A stretch of DNA of 64,000 nt from GCA-2686295 sp964402995 (GTDB lineage Archaea > Nanobdellota > Nanobdellia > Woesearchaeales > GCA-2686295): NCBI GenBank assembly GCA_964402995.1, contig CAYOEA010000010.1, positions 9,260-73,259 on the forward strand. The letters run 5' to 3'. A program made the position numbers and the translations under genes. Of this stretch, positions 53,006-61,553 are shown piece after piece. How positions within the stretch are numbered: the stretch's first letter is position 1; each line of letters starts with the position of its first letter. The notes under the pieces were generated by a model. It was not told where the DNA came from. It made no database searches and saw only the letters and a program-made list of their open reading frames with translations.

Positions 53006-54171
53006 ATTTATTAAAGAGTATTGCTCGTTTTCAAAAACAAAATGCTAAACTTCTATTAGTTTTTGTATTATTGATAACTATAATTTTAGGTATTGGGATA
53101 AAAGATATTAGATTAGAATCTGACATGGCAAAACAAATGCCTCAAGATTTACCTATATATCAATTAAATGATAAAATAAAAGCTTCTTTTGGCGGACAAG
53201 AAAGTGTTTTAATACTTGCACATTTAACTGATACTTCTTGTAAAGCATGTGTGAAAGATATACGTGATCCTGATGTTATAAATGCCTTAATTGATTTAGA
53301 TAAATTACTTCTTGAAGAAAGTGATATAAGCCAAGTAATGTCGGCTGCAACTTTTTTTAAGAATATTCCATTCTCAAGTTTAGAGGATGTGCAATCTGTT
53401 TTACAAGCTTATCCTGAAATGAATGGTTTTTTTAGTTCTGACTATACGAGTACATTATTTATATTAAATGCTGATGTGGGAACTTCTGAAGATGAAATAA
53501 TTTCATTAAATAAGTTAATAGAGGAGAAAATAGCTTCAATACCTACAATTCCTGGTATTGAAATTGCTGTTACTGGAAATCCGTCAGTTCAAATAGCAAT
53601 TCTAAAATTATTAGGTCATGATGCTGTTTTTACTTTATTAGTCGCAGCTGCAATAATTTTCTTCTTGTTATTTATTATGGAAAGATCATTTCAAAAAGCA
53701 ATCGTAGTATTTACTCCATTAACAATTGGTTTAATTTGGACTATGGGTATTTTAGGTTGGGCAAATATTCCTTTAGGTTTTGCAACTGCAGGTCTTGGAG
53801 CGATGATTTTAGGTCTTGGAGTCGAATATGGCGTATTTATAGTTTCAAGATATTATGAAGAAAGAGAAACTGGTCAAAATCAAATTAATAGTTTACAAAC
53901 TTCGGTGTCTGGAATTGGAAGTGCGATTTTAGGTTCTGGTTTAACAACGATAATCGGATTTATGGCATTAACACTATCTGTTATTCCAATGATGCAAAAT
54001 TTAGGTTTAAGCCTTGCAATTGGTATTGCTGGATGTTTAGTGGCTGCCATTTTTGTTTGTCCTGCAGTAATTATTGTAGAAGAAGATTTAGAACATTGGA
54101 TGACTGATCGAAAGGAACGAAAAGTAAATATTAAGCAAAATAAATTAAAAGATAAGAGGGCGTCAAAATGA
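53002..54171 (+). CDS. RND/MMPL-type exporter, first half
   Basis: 389 residues: one helix near the start (LLLVFVLLITIILGIGI), an external domain of about 170 residues (SDMAKQMPQDLPIYQLNDKI and onward), then five helices. The family signature GLGVEYGVFIVSRYYEER (about 273-290) has Glu where Asp is usual in the G-x-D-Y motif. This is half of the 12-helix MMPL/HAE3 architecture; the other half is the next gene. Start GTG overlaps the PadR stop, with AAGGTGAT as ribosome-binding site at 52991-52998. The pair probably assembles into a proton-driven exporter of lipophilic compounds. Confidence 0.85.
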   Translation: MNLLKSIARFQKQNAKLLLVFVLLITIILGIGIKDIRLESDMAKQMPQDLPIYQLNDKIKASFGGQESVLILAHLTDTSCKACVKDIRDPDVINALIDLDKLLLEESDISQVMSAATFFKNIPFSSLEDVQSVLQAYPEMNGFFSSDYTSTLFILNADVGTSEDEIISLNKLIEEKIASIPTIPGIEIAVTGNPSVQIAILKLLGHDAVFTLLVAAAIIFFLLFIMERSFQKAIVVFTPLTIGLIWTMGILGWANIPLGFATAGLGAMILGLGVEYGVFIVSRYYEERETGQNQINSLQTSVSGIGSAILGSGLTTIIGFMALTLSVIPMMQNLGLSLAIGIAGCLVAAIFVCPAVIIVEEDLEHWMTDRKERKVNIKQNKLKDKRASK

Positions 54172-55361
54172 GTTTTATAAAAAAATTTGTTGATGCGTAT
54201 GCTTCTTTTATTTCAAGAAAACCTAAATTAATTTTAGTTTTAGTTTTAATACTTACAGCGATTGCGCTTATAGGTGCTTTATCAGTTCAAACAGTACCTA
54301 TGGATAATAAAGATGCTTTGCCTGATGATATACTTGTGCTTCAAACATTTGACAAGATAGCTGATCAATTTGGCGGTTCAGATTCTGTGCAGATAGTATT
54401 GGAATTAGATTCAAAATATTCAAATTCAAATGAACCAAGGGATATACGTTCCGCAGAAATAATTTTATATTCTAGTGTTTTGGAAGAATTTTTACTAGGA
54501 GTTGATGATGTTACTGGCGTTACAGGTCCTGCAAGCTTAATTAAAGATTTGAATGGCGGGAAAATTTCACGTCAAAACTTTGAGATAAGAGACATCACAT
54601 CTGATTCTTCTTTTGAAGATTATATAAGTTCTAATTATGAGATGATGATCATTAGTGCACGTCTATCTGATAGTTATGATGAAAATATTTTGTATGATGA
54701 TTTAATAAAAATTATTTCACAAATACCCAAACCTGCTGGAATAACTGTTAAACCTGCGGGTTCTGTTATGGAAGGTCCTGCAATGGAAGAGGCACTAGGG
54801 CCTGATATGCAGAAGACTTCAAACTTTTCTTTAATAGGAATTTTATTAGTTTTATTAATAGTATTTAGATCTTTTAGATATAGTTTAACTCCGCTTTCAA
54901 CAATAATTATTGGTGTTATTTGGGCATTTGGTTATATTGGGTTAACGGGTTTGAATTTAAACTCTGCAACTTCAGGTGTTATATCTATGATTATGGGAAT
55001 TGGAATTGATTTTGGAATTCAAACAGTTGTTAGGTATAGACAAGAATTAAAGAAGAATCTTCCACAAGAATCAATGAGGATAACTCTAAGTTCTGTAATA
55101 ATTCCAATGGCTACAACAACACTTGCAGCAATAATTGGTTTTAGAGCAATGGGACTTGGTGATTTGACAATCATGGCTGAAATGGGCTTGATGATGAGTT
55201 ATGGAGTTATAGCTTGTTTTTTTGCAGCAATAACTGCTGTGCCTGCAATCTTATTAGTGACTCAAAAAAAGCCTAAAAAGAAAAAAATTAGATCCAAAAA
55301 ATTTGGAGAATTAAATAATTTAAAATTAAACAAAGATGTTCATAAAAATGCGCATATTTGA
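54168..55361 (+). CDS. RND/MMPL-type exporter, second half
   Basis: 397 residues with the same plan as its neighbour: an N-terminal helix (LILVLVLILTAIALIGAL), an external domain starting DNKDALPDDILVLQTF, then five helices. The proton-relay position reads IMGIGIDFGIQTVVRYRQE (Asp kept), so the two halves differ at this site. A 4-base ATGA overlap with the previous gene suggests coupled translation and 1:1 stoichiometry. Compared with single-chain archaeal RND proteins of 700-850 residues, the split into two genes is notable. The substrate is unknown. Confidence 0.85.
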   Translation: MSFIKKFVDAYASFISRKPKLILVLVLILTAIALIGALSVQTVPMDNKDALPDDILVLQTFDKIADQFGGSDSVQIVLELDSKYSNSNEPRDIRSAEIILYSSVLEEFLLGVDDVTGVTGPASLIKDLNGGKISRQNFEIRDITSDSSFEDYISSNYEMMIISARLSDSYDENILYDDLIKIISQIPKPAGITVKPAGSVMEGPAMEEALGPDMQKTSNFSLIGILLVLLIVFRSFRYSLTPLSTIIIGVIWAFGYIGLTGLNLNSATSGVISMIMGIGIDFGIQTVVRYRQELKKNLPQESMRITLSSVIIPMATTTLAAIIGFRAMGLGDLTIMAEMGLMMSYGVIACFFAAITAVPAILLVTQKKPKKKKIRSKKFGELNNLKLNKDVHKNAHI

Positions 55362-55376
55362 TAGAGGTAATTTCAA

Positions 55377-56600
55377 ATGAAAAAAGAATTAATTACAACA
55401 TTTATGTTTGCAATTATTATAATTGCGTTGATGCCACTTACTAGCGCTGCTGGTAGTTTAAATGTGGCTTATACAACTGAGGTTTTGTTAAATCAAGATC
55501 CTGATCCTGCTGAGCCGGGAAAATATGTCGAATTAAGATGGAAAGTAGAAAAGCAAGGAAATCCAACTTTGGACGACATTACTTATGAATTAGAAGTGGA
55601 GTATCCTTTCTCTTTTGATTCATCTGATGCTGCAATAAAAAAAATTGGTAGCTGGTCTGGTCCAAGTAATGATGATGCTTATTATACTTTATACTACAAA
55701 TTATTAGTTGATGAAGAAGCTATTGAAGATGAGTATCCTGTAACTTTGAAAGTTAAATATGGATCTTCGCCAGTAGTTAGTAAGGAATATGATGTTAGAG
55801 TTGGAGAAAATATTAGACCTGAATTTGTTTTAGGAAATGTTGAAACTTTACCTGTAAAATTATATGGTGATAGCGATGAAAATAAAGTTTTAGTTAACTT
55901 AGAAAACATCGGTGATGATATTGCGGAAAATGTAATCATGGAATTAAAGATGCCTGAAGGATTTAATCCAACTTATGGTTATTCTGATAGGGAAACTTTA
56001 GGAACTATTGGTGTTGGCTTAAGTAAGGTTGCTACTTATTACATTGATATTGATGATGGAATTGAAGCTGGAAGTTATGATGCAAGACTCGTAATTAGTT
56101 ATAAGGAATCTGATGATGAAGATAATTCTTACAAATCAACTGAATTACCTGTGGAACTTCATATTAGTGGGAAACCGACTTTTAAAGTTGAATCTGTAAG
56201 AACAGAACCTGCAAATTTAGTTCAAGGCGAAACAGGAGATTTAATCTTAACAATTAAAAACGTCGGATCTAAAGAAGCAGAATCAGTTTCAGTTAGAGCT
56301 TATAAAGAATCAAGTCAACCATTTGATTTTGATGACAAATCAGATTTCGTTGGAAAATTAGCACCAGGTGAAATTGGTGAAGCTATAATTAAATTAACAA
56401 TTGATTCTGACGCAAGCATTAAAAAACATTTAATGGACGTCGAAATTCGTGGTGTCTATAATGATGAAGTTATGCTTGATGAATCGGTTGTAAGTCTAGA
56501 TATCATGGCAAAAGAAAAGAATAATACTTTGCGAAATGTCGTAATTGCTATCGTCATTTTAGCTCTGATTGGATTCTTTTGGTATAGAAAGCGAAAATAG
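55377..56600 (+). CDS. S-layer-like protein with CARDB-type domains, C-terminal anchor (COG1361-like)
   Basis: 407 residues. A signal peptide (FMFAIIIIALMPLTSAAG) is followed by three beta-sandwich domains. Two of these have the 'NLVQGETGDLILTIKNVGSKEAE' pattern of CARDB/NPCBM-associated repeats (about 280-350). A C-terminal helix (NVVIAIVILALIGFFWY) and KRK end the protein. It follows the split pump by 15 bases with a GAGGTA ribosome-binding site, so it is the last gene of the PadR operon. Archaeal RND operons often carry such a protein; it may be an external accessory of the pump. Function otherwise unknown. Confidence 0.8.
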   Translation: MKKELITTFMFAIIIIALMPLTSAAGSLNVAYTTEVLLNQDPDPAEPGKYVELRWKVEKQGNPTLDDITYELEVEYPFSFDSSDAAIKKIGSWSGPSNDDAYYTLYYKLLVDEEAIEDEYPVTLKVKYGSSPVVSKEYDVRVGENIRPEFVLGNVETLPVKLYGDSDENKVLVNLENIGDDIAENVIMELKMPEGFNPTYGYSDRETLGTIGVGLSKVATYYIDIDDGIEAGSYDARLVISYKESDDEDNSYKSTELPVELHISGKPTFKVESVRTEPANLVQGETGDLILTIKNVGSKEAESVSVRAYKESSQPFDFDDKSDFVGKLAPGEIGEAIIKLTIDSDASIKKHLMDVEIRGVYNDEVMLDESVVSLDIMAKEKNNTLRNVVIAIVILALIGFFWYRKRK

Positions 56601-56729
56601 ATTAGATTATTTTTTTTATTTTATTTTTTTCTTTCGCTCAGAAATATTCAATTTCTGGTGCACTAAAAGCTATTGCTTTTAAGCGTTTTAACATAAGTTT
56701 TTTATATTTCTTATTCAAAGATATTCTTT

Positions 56730-57170
56730 ATGGATAAAAAAAAAGTAGGCGCAGGTTTTGGCGTTATGATGATTAAAGACGGTAAGGTTCTAATGGGTTT
56801 ACGTCATGAAGATGCTGAAAAGGCAGATAGTGAACTTCGAGGCGAAGGAACTTGGACTATGCCTGGTGGAAAGTTTGAATGGGGTGAAACCTTTGCTGAA
56901 GGTGCTGCTCGAGAAGTCATGGAAGAGACTGGAATAAAACTTAATTCTTCTAAAGTTCTTTGTGTGAATAATGAAAAAAATGAACATGCTCATTTTATCA
57001 CTATTGGATTCTTTTCAGATGATTTTGAAGGTGAGCCGCAAGTTTTGGAGCCTGATGAAATAGTTGAATGGAAATGGTTTTCGTTTGATAATCTGCCAAG
57101 TAAAATATTCTTTCCAAGTATTTCTGTTTTGGAGTGTTATTCTAAGAAAAAGTTTTCTTTAGATAAGTAG
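56730..57170 (+). CDS. Nudix hydrolase
   Basis: 146 residues with a full Nudix box between about residues 47 and 69: GGKFEWGETFAEGAAREV, then MEETGI, matching G-x5-E-x7-REUxEExGU. It hydrolyses a nucleoside diphosphate linked to a group X, binding Mg2+ by the glutamates. The N-terminus (GVMMIKDGKVLMGLRHE) and the wide clamp 'GTWTMPGG' resemble dihydroneopterin-triphosphate or MutT-type enzymes, but the substrate is not determinable. Stand-alone gene. Confidence 0.9.
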   Translation: MDKKKVGAGFGVMMIKDGKVLMGLRHEDAEKADSELRGEGTWTMPGGKFEWGETFAEGAAREVMEETGIKLNSSKVLCVNNEKNEHAHFITIGFFSDDFEGEPQVLEPDEIVEWKWFSFDNLPSKIFFPSISVLECYSKKKFSLDK

Positions 57171-57229
57171 TCACTGTTAAGTAGTAAATAAAGGAAAACT
57201 TTATATATGATTAGTTCTTCATTTGGTGT

Positions 57230-58216
57230 ATGAATTTGAATTCACGCGCTGTATCTAAAATAAATACTGTAGTTTTACGAATGAATACCTTATCTGAACA
57301 ATTATTTCAGGTAGGACTTCCTATAAAAAATACTGAACTATCGTTTTACGATGATAAAGAAATGCGTTTAAAATTGATGAATAGTTTGATGAGTTATGCT
57401 AACTTTGTAGGTGAAGATACGTTAACTTTCATACATAAACATATTGAATCTCATAGTGTACCTTCGATTGTGACTGGAAGTAGTTCTAGTTGGCTTGATG
57501 AAAAATATAATTTGAAACATGGTATTCATATAAAGTTAGATAACGATCAACTTGATGTTTTAAATAATTCGTCTGAGATGGAGCTTGATACTATTGAATC
57601 AATTGCGCATGAATTTGCACATTCGCAACAAAGTGATTTCTTAGATCTTACTCCTGAGCGAATACAATACTTTAGGCGAAATGGCGCTTATACAGGCTCT
57701 TTAAATTTAATTTCTTCCTTAAGTACAGTGGCTGAATCAGAATTTCTTGTGCTTGAGGATGTAAATGATGATATAACTGCGAAAATGTATTACGAATCAA
57801 AAGATAATTTTTTTGGTCCAATGGCAAAGAAACAATTAGATTCTTATGAGTCTACGGGCGAAATTAAGTATTTAGTTGAGGCTCAAAGACTTGTTAAAAT
57901 TTATCAGGCAATTGAGACTGTAAAGAAAATAACTCCTAATGAAGATGGATATTCAAAAGTTAAAAATAGGTTAGATAGTGAAGGTTGGGCTACTTATTTT
58001 TCTTATGTGATGGTTAAGAATTTATTTCCTGACAAACCTAGTCTAGGAGACTCAATTGCAGAAAGATGGTTGGATGAATCAACTTTTTATGCAAAAGGAT
58101 TCAAAAAATTTTATGATGTGGGTAATTCTGAAGGATTAATTGCTGCAAGAAATTTGGCAGATATTAAGAAACATGGTGAGAAACAAGTATTTTATGTAGG
58201 TGCAGGTGTAGAATGA
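57230..58216 (+). CDS. zincin metalloprotease-like protein
   Basis: 328 residues, cytoplasmic. HExxH lies in ESIAHEFAHSQQSDF (His about 127 and 131). SEFLVLED about 40 residues on and SEGWATYFSYVM near 250 both offer a Glu as third zinc ligand. The EGWA form is common in gluzincins. The stop overlaps the next start (ATGA), so it is co-translated with an APH-type kinase. The pairing of protease-like and kinase-like proteins is unexplained. I know no name for the family. Confidence 0.6.
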   Translation: MNLNSRAVSKINTVVLRMNTLSEQLFQVGLPIKNTELSFYDDKEMRLKLMNSLMSYANFVGEDTLTFIHKHIESHSVPSIVTGSSSSWLDEKYNLKHGIHIKLDNDQLDVLNNSSEMELDTIESIAHEFAHSQQSDFLDLTPERIQYFRRNGAYTGSLNLISSLSTVAESEFLVLEDVNDDITAKMYYESKDNFFGPMAKKQLDSYESTGEIKYLVEAQRLVKIYQAIETVKKITPNEDGYSKVKNRLDSEGWATYFSYVMVKNLFPDKPSLGDSIAERWLDESTFYAKGFKKFYDVGNSEGLIAARNLADIKKHGEKQVFYVGAGVE

Positions 58217-59250
58217 TATTCAAAAATAAACTTGCATTGATGGCTGCTGAGAAATCTTATTTAGTTACAGAAATAAATAAATCAAAAGCTGTTATTTCGG
58301 AAGTAGTATCTAAAACATTTGGTAATGGTTTGACTGTTGAAGAAATTGTTTTAACTCCTGAGGCTCGAGGTAAACGTTGGTTGTATGATGTTAATTTAAG
58401 TGATGAAAGTTCAATTATATTAAAATTTCAAGCTGATTTAAGTCTAAGTATGGGTTCTGAAGTTGAAGGTATGAAGTTTGCAAAAAAACATGAAATTCGA
58501 GCACCTGAATTATATGCTCATGGTCAGGCATTTAGCAAGGCTTTCAAATTTCCTTTTATTTTTATGGAGAAGATTAAATCAATTCCTTTATCTGATAAAT
58601 TTTACCTTCCACCTAAAGAACTTTCACAAACTGAAACAAATGATCTTTATCAAGAGCTTATATCTCGTTACGATGCGGCTTATAATCTGCTTGGACAAGT
58701 ACACATTCCATCTGGTCGATTAACTGCACCAGATATTTCACTTATTTCCAGATATCTCGATGCTGCAGCGGGAAATTTAAATGATTCTGAATGTGATGAT
58801 AAAATTAAAAAAAATATTTATTCTGTTTTAGAACGTTTATCTAATTATACCGCTCAAAAACTTGCTTTTTCAAAACCTGTGAAAGGACATTTTTTACATG
58901 GTGACTCTGTATCATCTAATATTTTACATTCAAAAGAAGGTGCTAACCTTATTGATTGGGAATATTTTGGATCTGGAGACATTGCCAATGAATGGGGTAG
59001 ATTTTTGAGCGAAAATAGCTATTCATTTAATCATATTGATTTAATGACTGAACGTTTTGAAAATATTGCAATTGCTAAAGAACCTTATTGTAATTCGATT
59101 GGTGATTCAAAATTTAGGGATAGATTAGGTTTTTATTTTGTACTAACTCAAGCAACTACTTTGTCAGCTGATTTGGTGTTTGACACTAAACAAAGAGAAT
59201 TAAATTCAGATTCATTATTGCAACAAGCAAATAAATTTCTAAGAGATTAA
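58213..59250 (+). CDS. APH-type phosphotransferase (aminoglycoside/choline kinase-like)
   Basis: 345 residues. The APH catalytic loop HGDSVSSN (about 232-239), metal-binding IDWEYFGSGD and an N-lobe lysine in SIILKFQAD (about 70) are all present, so the kinase fold looks intact. These enzymes phosphorylate small hydroxyl compounds (choline, fructosamine, homoserine, aminoglycosides) or proteins. The neighbour is a zincin gene sharing an ATGA overlap. Substrate unknown. Confidence 0.75.
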   Translation: MIFKNKLALMAAEKSYLVTEINKSKAVISEVVSKTFGNGLTVEEIVLTPEARGKRWLYDVNLSDESSIILKFQADLSLSMGSEVEGMKFAKKHEIRAPELYAHGQAFSKAFKFPFIFMEKIKSIPLSDKFYLPPKELSQTETNDLYQELISRYDAAYNLLGQVHIPSGRLTAPDISLISRYLDAAAGNLNDSECDDKIKKNIYSVLERLSNYTAQKLAFSKPVKGHFLHGDSVSSNILHSKEGANLIDWEYFGSGDIANEWGRFLSENSYSFNHIDLMTERFENIAIAKEPYCNSIGDSKFRDRLGFYFVLTQATTLSADLVFDTKQRELNSDSLLQQANKFLRD

Positions 59251-59339
59251 ATTAATAGTTTTGAACTAATTTTATTTAGAATTAATTATATGATTGACAA
59301 AAAATAGAAATTAAAGAAAAATAAAAAATATGTTGCAGT

Positions 59340-59366
59340 TTAGATTGCAACTTTTAACTTCAGGCT
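59340..59366 (-). pseudogene. duplicated tail of tfb
   Basis: Read leftward these bases encode SLKLKVAI and a stop, the same end as the intact TFB protein (59418 onward), with about 22 of 27 bases shared. It is too short to be a gene and lies 50-80 bases downstream of tfb. It is a remnant of a lost tfb copy or a local duplication. Confidence 0.6.
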
Positions 59367-59369
59367 TTG

Positions 59370-59390
59370 CAAAAACGAAAAATGTTTTTG
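59370..59390 (-). terminator. hairpin downstream of tfb
   Basis: Perfect CAAAAAC-GAAAAAT-GTTTTTG, 30-50 bases after the tfb stop. The stem is identical to that in the hairpin after pyrBI (47172-47192), and only the loop differs. Confidence 0.35.
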
Positions 59391-59417
59391 ACGTTTAAAT
59401 TTTAAAGTTGATTACAA

Positions 59418-60314
59418 TTAGATCGCAACTTTTAACTTTAAACTTTCGACGAAGTCTTTGTATCTGTTTCTAAGAGTTACTTCAGTTACACCGACAGCTG
59501 CTGCGATTTCGTTTTGAGTTCTTTTTTCCTCATTGATTTTACTAGCTGCATAAATTGCTGCTGCTGCAAGACCTAAAGGATTTTTACCGCTTGTAATTTC
59601 TTTTTTCTGTGCTTTTTCAAGAAGTTTAATTGCTGTAGTGTGTGTTTTTTGAGAAAGATCCAAGTTTGAGATGTATCTGCTGATGTAGTTTACCGGATCT
59701 GATTGTGTTACTCTAAGATTCATTTCACGAACAACGTAACGATAATTTCTTCCGATTTCTTTTTTATCGATATTTGTTGCGTTTTGAATATCATCAAGTG
59801 TTTTTGGAATTTCAAAGTTTCTACAAACGATGTAGATTACAGCTGCAACAATAGTTTCTGTGCTTCTGCCTTTAACAATCCCTTTTTGTGCTGCTTGAGT
59901 ATAAATTCTTGCTGCTTCTTCTTCGATAGTTTTTCCAAGAGTTAAAACAGAAACAAGTCTTTGAATTTCTGATAATGCAATTTGAAGATTTCTTTCGATT
60001 GCTGAAGCGACATTATTTTGCCATTTTCTTAATCTAAAGAATTTGTCTTTATTACCTTTATTTAATGAATATAGATCAGCTTTAGTTCCTAATGTAGTTC
60101 CTAAACCTTTATCTGCATGCGTGTATGATAATGGGGATCCTGTTCTTCTTTTTTTAGCTGCTTGATCTGCATCCATCTCTCTCCATTCTTGGCCAAAATC
60201 AACCATTTTATCTTCAATTACTAGGCCGCAGTCATTACATACCACTTCGCCTTTTTCAGAATTATGTGCGAGATTCATTCCACCGCACTCTGGACAGTTC
60301 TTAATTATTTTCAT
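59418..60314 (-). CDS. tfb: transcription initiation factor IIB (TFB)
   Basis: 298 residues. A zinc ribbon (CPECGG at 8-13, CNDCG at 27-31) is followed by the B-finger/linker (FGQEWREMDADQAAKKRR, then GSPLSYTHADKGL) and two cyclin repeats. In these, VASAIERNLQIALSEIQRL and IYAASKINEEKRTQNEIA are typical, with helix-turn-helix TQNEIAAAVGVTEVTLRNRY contacting the BRE. TFB bridges TBP on the TATA box and RNA polymerase. This is the strongest evidence that the DNA is archaeal. It has an unusually long leader (about 155 bases) and a G-rich ribosome-binding site GGGGGAC close to the ATG. Confidence 0.95.
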   Translation of the reverse strand: MKIIKNCPECGGMNLAHNSEKGEVVCNDCGLVIEDKMVDFGQEWREMDADQAAKKRRTGSPLSYTHADKGLGTTLGTKADLYSLNKGNKDKFFRLRKWQNNVASAIERNLQIALSEIQRLVSVLTLGKTIEEEAARIYTQAAQKGIVKGRSTETIVAAVIYIVCRNFEIPKTLDDIQNATNIDKKEIGRNYRYVVREMNLRVTQSDPVNYISRYISNLDLSQKTHTTAIKLLEKAQKKEITSGKNPLGLAAAAIYAASKINEEKRTQNEIAAAVGVTEVTLRNRYKDFVESLKLKVAI

Positions 60315-60450
60315 GTTTAGTCCCCCAAAAAGATTTCCCCCGAAATCCCTTCAAATATTTTCTTTGCGATTCTTGCGAATAAAAGGTATATTTCGCCCTT
60401 TTTTCATTTAAAATTGTAAATTTTTAACCGATACATACTGAGATTATATC

Positions 60451-60513
60451 AACTTAAGTTATATCCTTATTTGATAGGTAACGACCATTAGGTATTTAAA
60501 TATTTCGGTTTTT
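60451..60513 (-). promoter_or_regulatory. tfb promoter with BRE and TATA; palindrome in leader
   Basis: On the minus strand ACCGAAA, a good BRE, is fused to TATTTAAATA (60493-60502). Initiation near 60470 leaves about 155 bases of leader before the ATG at 60314. The leader begins with a 10-bp palindrome AACTTAAGTT (60451-60460). The whole 222-base gap holds no other gene. Confidence 0.5.
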
Positions 60514-60536
60514 GTCGAGGAGGTGCTTCTGTGTTA

Positions 60537-61400
60537 TTATTCAGTAACAACTTCCCAGTTTTCGACCTTTTTCTTCTTGCATCCGGAGAATTCAAGACCT
60601 AAGATATATGGTTCTTGATCAAGATTAAATGTTTGAGAAATAGTTTCTCCTGCAGGAAGAACTTCGCCAACATGTTCTAATTTAGTATTGCCTTTATTAT
60701 CAAAATTAAACTCATAAGTTTTAGCAATTGTTTCTAAAACGAGGTCAGTTTTTCTAGTATTTGTTATCATCATAGTCATAGAAGAATCTGAAGAATGAAA
60801 TTTTGCGTTTGTTATAATTATATTATTATCTTCTAAACGATATTTACAATTACCGTCAATACCAATTGCTTGATTTGTAACACCAAACTTTATTGATTCT
60901 AAGAAAGGTGATAAAATCCAAATTGCTGCTACGATGATTAATAAAATTAAGAAAGCATTCATCATTCGTCTTGTAGCAGATAATTCTTCTTCATCAACAA
61001 AAGAATGTTTAATTGAACTGACAACTTTACTAAATATTGAAGTTTTTTCTTTTTTTAAATGAATTTTCCAATCTATAAAATGTTTATCACTAGTGTCTTT
61101 TTCAGGACTGTCAAAATCATCGTTATTATCGCTTGGATTTTCAATGACTTTTTTCTTCAATTTCGGATTTATGATATTATTTGCTTCTTGTTCTTGTTTT
61201 GGTTCTTGCTTTCGTTCTTGTTCTAAATTCTGATTTTGATTTGTATTATTCATGTTTGCATTATCTTGAACGAATTGGCTCGTATTATCCGTATCAAAAC
61301 CTAACTCTTTTGCAGGATTATATTTACTTTTAGCACCACAACGAGCACAGAAATTATCATCATTACTTACATTAAATCCGCATTTAGAGCAAAAAGGCAT
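60537..61400 (-). CDS. zinc-ribbon membrane protein of unknown function
   Basis: 287 residues. An N-terminal zinc ribbon (CSKCG at 4-8, CARCG at 18-22) is followed by a Gln/Asn/Glu-rich linker with EQERKQEPKQEQE. A single membrane helix (MNAFLILLIIVAAIWILSPFL, about 146-166) precedes a 120-residue beta-rich domain ending VVTE. The zinc ribbon is cytoplasmic and the C-terminal domain outside, by the positive-inside rule. Many archaea carry such modular proteins with unknown roles. It lies upstream of tfb on the same strand but is separated by a promoter. Confidence 0.6.
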   Translation of the reverse strand: MPFCSKCGFNVSNDDNFCARCGAKSKYNPAKELGFDTDNTSQFVQDNANMNNTNQNQNLEQERKQEPKQEQEANNIINPKLKKKVIENPSDNNDDFDSPEKDTSDKHFIDWKIHLKKEKTSIFSKVVSSIKHSFVDEEELSATRRMMNAFLILLIIVAAIWILSPFLESIKFGVTNQAIGIDGNCKYRLEDNNIIITNAKFHSSDSSMTMMITNTRKTDLVLETIAKTYEFNFDNKGNTKLEHVGEVLPAGETISQTFNLDQEPYILGLEFSGCKKKKVENWEVVTE

Positions 61401-61553
61401 AATTAAAGAAATGTAAGCAGATATAAAAATCTTGATAAAAATTACTGTGTTTTTTAATGAAAATATGAGGGTGAGTTAAGTTGTGGTTTTCGAAAACTTT
61501 TTATATGACGGGATGATAAATACAGTGAATACTTAGGGGTATGAGGTGTACAA

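Noticed and set aside
60517..60602. Small plus-strand frame behind GAGGAGGTG (GTG at 60531, 23 residues)
   Set aside because: It lies antisense to the end of the zinc-ribbon gene, its peptide is unremarkable and the nearest TATA box reads better for tfb on the other strand.
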